In this document: in pieces, positions 9,375-17,016 of the stretch
Layout: every line of letters begins with the position of its first letter
Numbering within the stretch: position 1 is the first letter of the stretch
Assembly: GCF_029958905.1 (NCBI RefSeq)
Contig: NZ_CP124613.1
Coordinates: forward strand, 496,001 to 560,000
From: Vibrio sp. YMD68
Lineage (GTDB): Bacteria > Pseudomonadota > Gammaproteobacteria > Enterobacterales > Vibrionaceae
DNA: 64,000 nucleotides
Direction of reading: 5' to 3'
Made by a program: the position numbers and the translations under genes
Notes under the pieces: generated by a model
What the model saw: only the letters and a program-made list of their open reading frames with translations
What the model was told of the DNA's origin: nothing
Databases searched by the model: none

Positions 9375-9389
9375 TTTATCTTTCTTGGC

Positions 9390-11006
9390 GTGACCGATGG
9401 TACGATCAATCTTGATACGGGCATGCCTAATTACTCCAGTGTCGATGCCACTAAACTTGCGTCAGGGAACCCAAATATTGGTACGCCATGGCAGAGCTTA
9501 AGCCCAGAAGCTATCTTGCAACAAGTCGGTCACTCAGGTATTCAAGCAGGTGTAGACAGCGCTATTAATGGTACCGATTTCTCGGATGGGTTTGTGAATA
9601 GCCTACGTGGCGGTCTAGCCAATAACGTTGGCGCAATTGCTGCCAATCAAATTGGAGATTGGGGTGTCACTCATGGGTTATCCGAAGGCGGTTTCACTAA
9701 GTCACTGCTTCATGGGGTGAGCCAGGGTGCGGTTGCTGAGCTCGCAGGAGGGGAATTCATAGCTGGAGCCGCTGCGGGTGTTGCAACCGAGCTTGCAGGA
9801 AGTACGCTTGGAAATTCGGGCCTTGAAGAAAAAACACAAGTCGATGTGGCTGGGCTTATTGGCGCAGTCGCGGGGGTTGCAGTAACGGGCGATGCTGAAG
9901 GGGCGTATACTGGGCAGAATGCTGGGGGGATTGTTCATCAGAATAACTACTTGAATCACACAGATATTAAGAATGCATTGAAGGATTTTACCGTATGTAA
10001 TGGTAATACTGAGTGCGAAGTTAAAGTAATTGTAGAAGCGAAGATATTAAGTGAGGACAAAGATACACTCGCTCTATCTGACTGTAGTGAAGGGGACTGT
10101 AAACCCCATAGTCGTGATTTAGCGAATGCCACGTTACCTGATAATGCAGATATCCACTATGAGCTGATAGGCGATAGCCAGCGAGCGCAAGAATTCTACA
10201 ACCTGATGAAAAAGGAAAATACTGACTCACTTGGACCAATGACCGATGCCTCCGTTCAAAATAATCTAACGGATTGGGTTACAGCGATGGGCTTTAGTGA
10301 CGATGTTGCAGATATGGCCGTTGCTGGTACTGGTTTATTCGCGGGAATTCAAAAGAACAGTAAGAAAAACACTTCGGGAAGTAATCAAAACGCGGTTTCT
10401 GATGGAATAAATGGGCCGCCGAAGGTTGATAAGGAATCTGATGCTTTACAAAAACCGTTAACTTCAATTGAAGTTAGAGAGGCTTTAGGAGTTAAGTACG
10501 GTCCTAATAATGTAAAATCAACAACTGTCGCTCTAAATCCTCGACAACGGGTTAACTCCGCAGAAGGAATAGATGTAGTGTACGACTCTTATGGGAATAA
10601 AGGAGTTAAGGTTGTTTTTCAAGATCCTTTGACACTAGAGCGTAAATCAGTAAATGTTGCTTATGATAGCCAACGGGGGTTACCTGTTTTTGATGACCAT
10701 TCGAAGTATACTACGAGTATTGTAAAACCCGACGGATATGAAAATATGAGTTCGAATGCTAGGAAGTCGGCTGAGATGAGAGCTGCGACACGTGACCTTA
10801 GAGATAAAATCAACAGCGGTCAAGTAGATAAAAATCAGTTTACTGAAACCCAGCTTAAATTCATTCAAGCTGGAAAAGAAAGTATTCCTAATTATACATG
10901 GCATCACAATGTACAAAGCTCTCCTAAAAATATGCAACTTATTCCCAAAGCGGTACATGATGCAGTTAAGCATATAGGGGAAGCTAGTTTGAGTGAAGGT
11001 AATTAA
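9390..11006 (+). CDS. Orphan CdiA C-terminal fragment with WHH-type nuclease toxin
   Basis: 538-residue frame that continues open into repeat copy A and has no convincing start (GTG 9390 has no ribosome-binding site). Residues 1-180 are Gly/Ala-rich and resemble the late haemagglutinin region before CDI toxins; HQNNYL near residue 185 stands where CdiA proteins carry the VENNYL pretoxin motif. The tail, YTWHHNVQSSPKNMQLIPK then AVHDAVKHIGE (about 505-531), matches WHH-family HNH/ENDO VII nucleases, predicted DNA-cleaving toxins. The SUKH-type gene directly downstream is the likely immunity gene. Without a secretion N-terminus it is probably silent unless recombined into a full cdiA. Confidence 0.75.
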   Translation: MTDGTINLDTGMPNYSSVDATKLASGNPNIGTPWQSLSPEAILQQVGHSGIQAGVDSAINGTDFSDGFVNSLRGGLANNVGAIAANQIGDWGVTHGLSEGGFTKSLLHGVSQGAVAELAGGEFIAGAAAGVATELAGSTLGNSGLEEKTQVDVAGLIGAVAGVAVTGDAEGAYTGQNAGGIVHQNNYLNHTDIKNALKDFTVCNGNTECEVKVIVEAKILSEDKDTLALSDCSEGDCKPHSRDLANATLPDNADIHYELIGDSQRAQEFYNLMKKENTDSLGPMTDASVQNNLTDWVTAMGFSDDVADMAVAGTGLFAGIQKNSKKNTSGSNQNAVSDGINGPPKVDKESDALQKPLTSIEVREALGVKYGPNNVKSTTVALNPRQRVNSAEGIDVVYDSYGNKGVKVVFQDPLTLERKSVNVAYDSQRGLPVFDDHSKYTTSIVKPDGYENMSSNARKSAEMRAATRDLRDKINSGQVDKNQFTETQLKFIQAGKESIPNYTWHHNVQSSPKNMQLIPKAVHDAVKHIGEASLSEGN

Positions 11007-11486
11007 ATGAGTGTAAGTAATCTCACTGTATTTCATGATTTTGGGGAATGTGATTTGAGTATTCTAGAATCGTTTGAAACTAGATTAGGCATTGAATTTC
11101 CCATGAACTATAAAGAATTCATACAAAAACACAATGGAGCTTCATTGGTAAATGAGTACTTTCGCTTCTTTTGTAAACGTCAAGATGTATTTGATTCAAC
11201 TGGTTTCTACTTCTTGGGTTTTGGCTCAAGTGAAGGTTTGATCTCTTCGATTTTGGATATATTAAATAACCAAGACTACGATGTGTACGGATATGAAGGA
11301 TTGGTTTCATTTGGTAGAAATGGAAGCGGGGATTATGTTTGTTTTGACTATAGGAATATCTCCGTAGGGAGTGAACCGTCAATAATCTTTATGCTGCACG
11401 ATGCTTATGATGAAGATGGTAAAATGACGACCTTTTATGTGGCTGAAAGTTTTGATGTTTTCTGTGGCTTGTTATTTGAACTTTAG
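11007..11486 (+). CDS. SMI1/KNR4 (SUKH) immunity protein
   Basis: 159 residues with the SUKH opening pattern: ILESFETRLGIEFPMNYKEF and a following NGASL, then GFGSSEGLI and LVSFGRNGSGDYVCFDYR. SUKH proteins are common immunity partners of nuclease polymorphic toxins. The ATG directly follows the toxin stop codon (TAA ATG), so the two form one unit. Expected to bind and neutralise the WHH nuclease in the cytoplasm. Confidence 0.85.
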   Translation: MSVSNLTVFHDFGECDLSILESFETRLGIEFPMNYKEFIQKHNGASLVNEYFRFFCKRQDVFDSTGFYFLGFGSSEGLISSILDILNNQDYDVYGYEGLVSFGRNGSGDYVCFDYRNISVGSEPSIIFMLHDAYDEDGKMTTFYVAESFDVFCGLLFEL

Positions 11487-11531
11487 TCGAACACGATCTG
11501 ACCAATAGGGTCAATTAAATAGTGAAATAAC

Positions 11532-11610
11532 GGGGTAAGGTCTCGTCTTTTGCCTTGTTGATAAGGGTGGACAGGTTTGTAGCTAGGCCTTTTTTATTTA
11601 AGGGGGGAAG
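11532..11610. mobile_element. RAYT-type element, copy B, diverged left end
   Basis: GGGGTAAGGTCTCGTCTTTTGCC, about 45 bp, then GTAGCTAGGCC, a diverged version of the left half of the element. It leads directly into a decayed RAYT reading frame at 11611, with AAGGGGGGAAG as its former ribosome-binding site. This suggests that the small elements derive from the ends of a full RAYT unit. Confidence 0.65.
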
Positions 11611-11742
11611 ATGAGCAGACCAAAACGCGTTGAGGATGTAGGTCGCTTGTACTAGGTCATCTCTCGAGGTAAACATGTCATCCTATTTACTTAAAAATAC
11701 CGTTCATCACTTTCTTTGATGTCCTACTTGAAGAAAATAAGA
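11611..11742 (+). pseudogene. Decayed N-terminal remnant of REP-associated (RAYT) transposase
   Basis: Reading from ATG 11611 gives MSRPKRVEDVGRLY, stop, VISRGKHVILFT, stop; after a frame change, HFL then DVLLEENK. This is the start of Y1-type RAYT transposases (pattern M-RP-R-x-x-GxLYHVxSRG...DRxxFL). There are two in-frame stops and at least one frameshift, and the catalytic HUH and tyrosine region is absent, so it cannot work. It lies between element copies B and C. Confidence 0.6.
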
Positions 11743-11877
11743 GGGTCAGGTCTTGCCTTTTGCCTTTTCTTAAGAGTGATCTAGTTTTTTAGCTAGGCCA
11801 TTTTTGTTTAGTGAAGAAGATGAACAGGTTACTATTCTAATTTTACTGGCCGGAAGCAAAACGCAAGACCTGACCCC
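11743..11877. mobile_element. RAYT-type element, copy C (subfamily 2)
   Basis: 135 bp with the same inverted ends as copy A. The interior after GCTAGGCCATTTTTGTTT is different: GTGAAGAAGATGAACAGGTT, then ACTATTCTAATTTTACTGG. It shares this interior and the right flank CATATG with copy G at 63813-63948. The GAAGAAGATGA part aligns with the start-codon region of the RAYT remnant. Confidence 0.85.
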
Positions 11878-11943
11878 ATATGTGGTACTGTTGATACACA
11901 AACCGGCAAAACACAAACCGAATCGGGCAGCATCAGTGCTTCT

Positions 11944-14538
11944 ATGACAGTGTATGGCGCCTCTTCAGGTATTAACTTGAATGCCAGCCTTAATCGAAGT
12001 GAAAGTAAGTCCTCTTCCACCACCCACAATAATAGCCAGTTAAGCGGCGACAAAATCTCGATTACCTCGACGCAAGACACTAACATCAAAGGCGCGAATG
12101 TTGACGCCGACAGCGAGCTTAATGTCACCGTGGGTGGCGACCTTAATATAGCGTCAGTTCAAGATAGACACTCATCCAGCAATAAAGGTGCTGGCGTGAG
12201 CGGTGGAACATCCATGGGAGAAGGCGGTGATGTAACGGGCGCTAATGGCGGTCTAAATGCATCAAATGGCCGAACCAGCAGTAAAGAAACGTTACTGACT
12301 ACCTTAACCTCTGGTGGCAACTCGAACATTACAGTAGCGAACAATACCGATGTGAAAGGTGCACTCATCGGCACCATTGATGGTGAAGGTCAAGACCTCG
12401 GTAATCTCAATCTAGAAACCGATACGTTTACTTTTGCAGACCTGACAAACAGTCACTATGAACAAAACCAAAGTATGGGTATCAACAGTAGTGTGGGCGT
12501 GCAAGGTGGTGATATCAGTGCGGAAAGCAATTCGACCTCGCTCCAATACAGCAATAGCTCGGGATACAGCAAGAGCAAAACGTTAGCGACGGTTGGCGGG
12601 GGTGACTTAACGGTCGATAACCAAGAAGATAGCCATGATCTGACGGCACTCAATCGTGATACTGAAAATACAGAAAAAGACCTGTTTGATGTTGATCGTC
12701 AGCAGGGGAATATTGATGTGACGCTGGATCACCGTTTGTTGAGTGAAGAGGGAAGGGCGCAGATTGGAGAAGATGTAGACCGTTCTATCCTCCTAGGTGA
12801 GGCGCTAGTTGAGCTTTCAACCAAAGACTCAGTGAGTGTAGTGACTAATGCTGAAGATGGGCAAACGGGACTAGGGACACATATACAAAGAAAACAAGAT
12901 TTTTACAGTGCAGCGAAAGAATTTTATAACGACTCTTTAAATGCCAAAAACAGAGATATATTGGCGAACCCAGACAATTACTCTTCTGAGGAAAGGCAAA
13001 ATGCTAATCAAGCAATGATAGATTACATTGCAGCATCAATAGGGGTCGAGCCGTCAGACGTATTGTTAGTGCTAAATGATGAGCGTAAGGGTTTCTATTC
13101 TAATGAAACTGATGATATCTACATTTCAGATAACGCAAGTTCAAACGCACAGGAGACCGTTGCTACGGTTGCTAATGAAGCCAGTCACATGATTGATGCA
13201 CAAGAGTTTGGCACCGAAAACAAGTCAGATATTTATAAAGAGAATCGTGAAGAGTACTCAACAATCATTGATGACGCGTTCGCTGACAAGCTGGGATCAG
13301 ACTATGCGAGCAACGGTTACGACCTCTCTACCATTACTCATCAAAACTCGAATACCCAATTGAATTCAATAACTAACAAGCCAAAACAGGTGGACAGTAC
13401 TTTAACGTCGAATACAAAAACGTACGACAGTTTAGATAAAGAGGAAGGGGCAAACAGCCTTGTTCCCGGAGCCGATCTTGTTCGATGGGTAGCACTAAAA
13501 GGCGAGGTCTCTTTAGCCGAGTTAAGTAGCCAAGACAATGCCCAAGATGAGCGAATAGCGGTATTAACGGGAGAAAAGCTATGGCAGTACGGAGAAGAAG
13601 CGGTAGAGATGGCGCAAAAGATGCCAGCAACTATCGAATATTTGTGGGATAACCCAGAAGAGCTCAAAAAACTCCCTGGTCATGTGCAGCAGGCGATTGT
13701 TAATTATGTAGACAGCTTCGGTAACAACATGGAAGCGATAGCAGAAGGTTTAGTAACAAATGAACCTGAAGCGATTGAAGCCCAAGCCCAAGCGGAATCA
13801 GATCTACTGGCTGACTTAACCACGACTTTTATTGGTGCGGGTATAAGTAAGGTAGCGATTACTGGTGGTAAGCTAGTTGTTAAGAAGACGGCTGGGTTGG
13901 TGGATGATGTGCCGACGGCACAGGCACCGAGTGGGAATGGTAGTCTTGTTGGTGAAGGGGAGTTTGAGGTCTCAAACTCAACCACTCGCATGACAGAACA
14001 CAGAGATAATTTAGATACACGACTAGATGATTATATCTATACCCCAAGTGAGAAAGATAAGAACAATCACACCCAAGTAATTGATGATGTTTATGCCAAG
14101 GCAAAATCACAAGATTGGAAGCAAGATGATCCGAAGAAGCCAGAGGGAAATCTAGCACATACGTTTTATCCTATGGATGAATTGTATTTGCATGGTATAC
14201 CAGGAACATTTGAAAAACTTGTGGGTTTAAAAAAAGGCGATGAATTGTCGAGGTTTGTTACTAAAAGACAAGAACCTGATTGGAACTATGAAATTAACTT
14301 GGATGAAGGTAAATACGTGGCCCCAAATGATGGTACACCATACGACCAAAGGGCGCTACCTGGCGATGAAAATCAGCAAGTCGAGATCCGTTTTCGAGTA
14401 ATAAAAGATTTTGAAGACCCAATTATTAAAAGTAAGATAACAGCGTGGTTTAACACCACTGGTGACACTGGAATTCAGTTGAATACACGAAAAATTAGCG
14501 AAATGGAAGATAATGGCTGGATAGAGGTAATAGAATAA
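11944..14538 (+). CDS. Orphan filamentous haemagglutinin/CdiA fragment with TNT-like toxin
   Basis: 864 residues, open upstream to the end of copy C (11878) without a start signal. Residues 1-240 are Ser/Asn/Gly-rich FHA-type repeats (GDKISITSTQDTNIKGANVD, GGDLNIASVQDR). A middle region has VANEASHMIDAQ (about 410-420), like a zincin site with the first His lost. The last ~95 residues, EGKYVAPNDGTPYDQRALPG ... TAWFNTTGDTGIQLNTR ... DNGWIEVIE, resemble the tuberculosis necrotizing toxin (TNT) NAD-glycohydrolase domain, including the GxQ glutamine. Predicted to destroy NAD in a target cell. The next gene overlaps by 1 nt and should be its immunity gene. Confidence 0.7.
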   Translation: MTVYGASSGINLNASLNRSESKSSSTTHNNSQLSGDKISITSTQDTNIKGANVDADSELNVTVGGDLNIASVQDRHSSSNKGAGVSGGTSMGEGGDVTGANGGLNASNGRTSSKETLLTTLTSGGNSNITVANNTDVKGALIGTIDGEGQDLGNLNLETDTFTFADLTNSHYEQNQSMGINSSVGVQGGDISAESNSTSLQYSNSSGYSKSKTLATVGGGDLTVDNQEDSHDLTALNRDTENTEKDLFDVDRQQGNIDVTLDHRLLSEEGRAQIGEDVDRSILLGEALVELSTKDSVSVVTNAEDGQTGLGTHIQRKQDFYSAAKEFYNDSLNAKNRDILANPDNYSSEERQNANQAMIDYIAASIGVEPSDVLLVLNDERKGFYSNETDDIYISDNASSNAQETVATVANEASHMIDAQEFGTENKSDIYKENREEYSTIIDDAFADKLGSDYASNGYDLSTITHQNSNTQLNSITNKPKQVDSTLTSNTKTYDSLDKEEGANSLVPGADLVRWVALKGEVSLAELSSQDNAQDERIAVLTGEKLWQYGEEAVEMAQKMPATIEYLWDNPEELKKLPGHVQQAIVNYVDSFGNNMEAIAEGLVTNEPEAIEAQAQAESDLLADLTTTFIGAGISKVAITGGKLVVKKTAGLVDDVPTAQAPSGNGSLVGEGEFEVSNSTTRMTEHRDNLDTRLDDYIYTPSEKDKNNHTQVIDDVYAKAKSQDWKQDDPKKPEGNLAHTFYPMDELYLHGIPGTFEKLVGLKKGDELSRFVTKRQEPDWNYEINLDEGKYVAPNDGTPYDQRALPGDENQQVEIRFRVIKDFEDPIIKSKITAWFNTTGDTGIQLNTRKISEMEDNGWIEVIE

Positions 14539-15206
14539 TGACATACACAGGGCTTGAAAAATATTTCTCTGCTACTGCAGATAAATATACGAGTAAAGTA
14601 ATAGAGCGATTCATTACGGCCTTCCAGCCGAGCTATAAGTACGTTCATTTCCCTTGGGAAAGTATTGATAGTGATCACAAGATATCATATGAAAAACTAG
14701 ATTATGGGTATGAAACCTATGTGGTCAAACAAGGTAAGCGCGAATTAATTGCTTCTGCATTTATCACATACTTTGTCGTTTTATGGGTGATGCATGAGTA
14801 TTCCGAAAGCCACCCATTGCCATGTAAAGCGAAAACGTGGAAAGACAAAGAAGACTTTCACAAAGCGTTTTTAATATTTAACCGCGAGCTCAAAACTTAT
14901 GAGCAATATCGTCAGGCGCTCTACGATTTTTGTACCACAACCGACAAAGGGCGGTTACGACGTGAATTTATTTTCAGCCAAGAAATGTTTGATGGTCACC
15001 AGTCTATGCAAAAAGAAAATTGGGGAGTCCCGGTAGAAAGGGGGATAACTCAACGTGAACGCATCGAACTCATCAATGGTGTATTTCATATTACTCATGC
15101 CGACAGAGGGGCTGTTACAAGTGTCGATCTCGTTTATGATGCGGAATTGTTTTATAAAACCCGTTTAAGTACTTTTATGCGTTTGTTATTTATATCGAAA
15201 AACTAA
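14538..15206 (+). CDS. Probable immunity protein for TNT-like toxin
   Basis: 222 residues, not a family I recognise. Its start overlaps the toxin stop (TAATG), the standard layout for toxin and immunity genes. A hydrophobic stretch, LIASAFITYFVVLWVM (about residues 70-88), could be a buried helix or a membrane anchor; the rest is charged and aromatic. Function is inferred only from position. Confidence 0.6.
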   Translation: MTYTGLEKYFSATADKYTSKVIERFITAFQPSYKYVHFPWESIDSDHKISYEKLDYGYETYVVKQGKRELIASAFITYFVVLWVMHEYSESHPLPCKAKTWKDKEDFHKAFLIFNRELKTYEQYRQALYDFCTTTDKGRLRREFIFSQEMFDGHQSMQKENWGVPVERGITQRERIELINGVFHITHADRGAVTSVDLVYDAELFYKTRLSTFMRLLFISKN

Positions 15207-15207
15207 C

Positions 15208-15329
15208 GGGGTCAGGTCTTGCCTTTTGCCTTTTTGACGAAGTGGTCTGGTTTTTTAGCTAGGCCATTTTTGGGGTGAAGGGGAGTAGGCTGTAATTCAA
15301 ACTTATAGCAAAACGCAAGACCTGACCCC
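15208..15329. mobile_element. RAYT-type element, copy D (subfamily 1)
   Basis: About 122 bp, close to copies A and E internally (GGGGTGAAGGGGAGTAGGCT). The right terminus TGACCCCTTTATCTTT is duplicated in tandem (about 15323-15354), a slippage-type scar at the junction with the next toxin fragment. Confidence 0.85.
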
Positions 15330-15337
15330 TTTATCTT

Positions 15338-15877
15338 TTGACCCCTTTATCTTTCCAAAATGGAGACCCAGCAAAGACAGTGTTGGATGAGTCTGTTAGT
15401 CGAACAGCTTGGCCTGCCGCTCCTGCATGGAAAGAAGGAACGGAAGTTACTTATAGAAAAATTACTGAACCTGAAGAATTTTATATGGTTATTAATGATA
15501 AGCAGCTAGAGGCTATGACAAAAGCTTTAGAAAAAGGAGATCAGAGTGGAGCCATATCAAAGCTAGGAGCATTTGCCACGAAAAACAAAATTGAAACAGA
15601 GTCAGAGCTAAGAAACTTGCTTGCAGTTAGACCAGATTGGAAACCTTCAGATAAAGGGCTACATCGTATAAAAATAACATTAACAAACGTCGAAATTCGA
15701 GAGAGCACGATTGGGAAAATGGCTGTACCTGACGGTACAATAACAAATGGAGTTCCAAATATAGATACTGTATTGACTGGTGGTGGCCATCAAATACAGT
15801 TTGTGAATAGCCCTAAGGCAAACCAGAATCAGAATATTGATATAGACCTAACTGAAGTGAAGGACCTACTACAATGA
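15338..15877 (+). CDS. Orphan polymorphic-toxin C-terminal fragment, family unknown
   Basis: About 179 residues in frame from a TTG inside the duplicated repeat end (reads LTPLSFQNGDP), with no ribosome-binding site, so it is a displaced toxin tail rather than a stand-alone gene. The core WKEGTEVTYRKITEPEEFYM, followed by a helical part (about residues 45-95) and DTVLTGGGHQIQFVNSP near the C-terminus, is not a family I can name. The single Arg-rich start and late Q could fit an ADP-ribosyltransferase-like or RNase fold, but that is speculation. The following gene overlaps by 4 nt. Confidence 0.55.
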   Translation: MTPLSFQNGDPAKTVLDESVSRTAWPAAPAWKEGTEVTYRKITEPEEFYMVINDKQLEAMTKALEKGDQSGAISKLGAFATKNKIETESELRNLLAVRPDWKPSDKGLHRIKITLTNVEIRESTIGKMAVPDGTITNGVPNIDTVLTGGGHQIQFVNSPKANQNQNIDIDLTEVKDLLQ

Positions 15878-16416
15878 TTAAGAAAATTAGAATGGTATAT
15901 AGCAACTACATTTCCGATAATGGTGAAGTGGTAACTGCCAGGGATTTCGGTATGGCTACACGGGAGGAGGTTAGAAAAGACAAAAAAAACCTTAAACCCT
16001 ACCCCCATAGCAAACCTTTGGGGAGCTTCTGGATTTTGGACGATTGTAGCCCTGTTAACTTTACTCCTAGTTTACAACAAAACTTATCTATTAATGTACT
16101 CGAAGATAGAAGTGGAGTTCTAGTCATTCATGATGTTAATGAAGAAGTGACTGACTGTCCATTCCTCCCCCCCCCAAATAATGCGGCAGTGTTTAATGCT
16201 GACGGTTCACTACGGTTTGTCTTACAAAATCCATTAACTAGTGTCCCAGGCGAGTTGAACTTTTTTAGAGCGGATTCAGTCAAGAAAGAAAATGGTGAAT
16301 ACGGTTTAGGTATATGTATAGCAGTAGCACGAGGTCAAGGACTTGAGTGTTTTCATGTCGATGGTACAACGCCAGATTTAACAACTGTCATTCGTTTTTC
16401 TAAGCCAAACATATAG
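15874..16416 (+). CDS. Probable immunity protein of cassette 3
   Basis: 180 residues; ATGA overlap with the toxin fragment stop codon. Mostly beta-type pattern (GSFWILDDCSPVNFTPS, LVIHDVNEEVTDCPFLPPP, LRFVLQNPL). A run of eight C at about 16168-16175 encodes the triple proline and could be prone to slippage. No family recognised; the immunity role is inferred from position. Confidence 0.55.
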   Translation: MIKKIRMVYSNYISDNGEVVTARDFGMATREEVRKDKKNLKPYPHSKPLGSFWILDDCSPVNFTPSLQQNLSINVLEDRSGVLVIHDVNEEVTDCPFLPPPNNAAVFNADGSLRFVLQNPLTSVPGELNFFRADSVKKENGEYGLGICIAVARGQGLECFHVDGTTPDLTTVIRFSKPNI

Positions 16417-16433
16417 AAGAGCAACAGCCAACA

Positions 16434-16574
16434 GGGTCAGGTCTTGCCTTTTGCCATTTTGATGAAGTGGTCTAGTTTTTTAGCTAGGCCATTTTTGGGG
16501 TGAAGGGGAGTAGGCTGTAATTCAAATTTATAGCAAAACGCAAGACCTGCCCCCTTTATCCAAGACCTGACCCC
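16434..16574. mobile_element. RAYT-type element, copy E (subfamily 1)
   Basis: The element ends at about 16553, then its last 20 bp (CAAGACCTGMCCCCTTTATC) are repeated in tandem to 16580. The first copy of the end reads CTGCCCCC, the second CTGACCCC. The right flank leads directly into a toxin stump. Confidence 0.85.
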
Positions 16575-16575
16575 T

Positions 16576-16635
16576 TTATCTTATTATATTAAGCCTGAGA
16601 ATATTCTGACTGAAGAATTAAAGTTCGAGAAATAA
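16576..16635 (+). pseudogene. Stump of a toxin C-terminus (cassette 4)
   Basis: In the frame entered from repeat copy E the DNA reads LSYYIKPENILTEELKFEK, then stop. This looks like the last ~19 residues of another toxin, everything before having been replaced by the element. It is followed after four bases by a small gene, so the toxin/immunity order is kept even though the toxin is gone. Confidence 0.5.
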
Positions 16636-16639
16636 ATAT

Positions 16640-16900
16640 ATGAAATTTGAAGATACAACTTTTAACAAAGAGCATCGTTTTTCAATTGGTATTGAAAAGG
16701 TGTCAGGTAGGTTTTATTTATCAATCCCTGTAAGTAATTGGATAGTTGATTATGAAGAGTATTATGAAATAGATTTTAATCAATATGAGGCGTATCAATT
16801 AGAACCTTGTTTAGCTAAAGAGTTTGCAGAAAAGTGCCGAAGAAGACAGTGTGATAAATTATTGATAGTTAAACCAGGTAAAAACAGGGGTATAGCTTAA
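16640..16900 (+). CDS. Small probable immunity protein (cassette 4)
   Basis: 86 residues: MKFEDTTFNKEHRFSIGIEK, a strand-rich acidic middle (WIVDYEEYYEIDFNQYEAY) and a basic CRRRQCDKLLIVKPGKN tail. Not a family I recognise. Position after a toxin stump suggests a surviving immunity gene. AT-rich compared with the chromosomal neighbours, as expected of an exchanged cassette. Confidence 0.5.
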   Translation: MKFEDTTFNKEHRFSIGIEKVSGRFYLSIPVSNWIVDYEEYYEIDFNQYEAYQLEPCLAKEFAEKCRRRQCDKLLIVKPGKNRGIA

Positions 16901-16930
16901 AAACAAATAACAAGCTAATAGTAAACTAAC

Positions 16931-16943
16931 GGGGTCAGGTCTT
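16931..16943. mobile_element. RAYT-type element, copy F, truncated left tip
   Basis: CTAACGGGGTCAGGTCT is the left tip of a subfamily 1 element with its usual CTAAC flank, cut off and joined directly to the 142-bp chitinase tail duplication (16940-17081). Confidence 0.7.
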
Positions 16944-16948
16944 TAATG

Positions 16949-16976
16949 AAAAAAAGCTCCCAATTTTAGGGAGCCA
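16949..16976 (-). terminator. Terminator of the chitinase gene
   Basis: Stem GCTCCC (956-961) / GGGAGC (969-974) with a run of seven A on the plus-strand left side, i.e. a T-run for leftward transcripts, 40 bp past the chitinase stop codon at 17017. Confidence 0.8.
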
Positions 16977-17016
16977 TTTATCGATTGCTTACTATGCTAA
17001 CGCTAAGCGTTGACCA

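Noticed and set aside
9247-16574. Repeats considered as integron attC sites (Vibrio superintegron)
   Set aside because: The ends are GGGGTCAGGTCTTGC rather than attC core sites (RYYYAAC/GTTRRRY), sizes and structures fit RAYT/REPIN elements, and no integrase is present.
9247-16574. Repeats considered as CRISPR
   Set aside because: Spacing is gene-sized and units are 120-135 bp with inverted ends; no cas genes.
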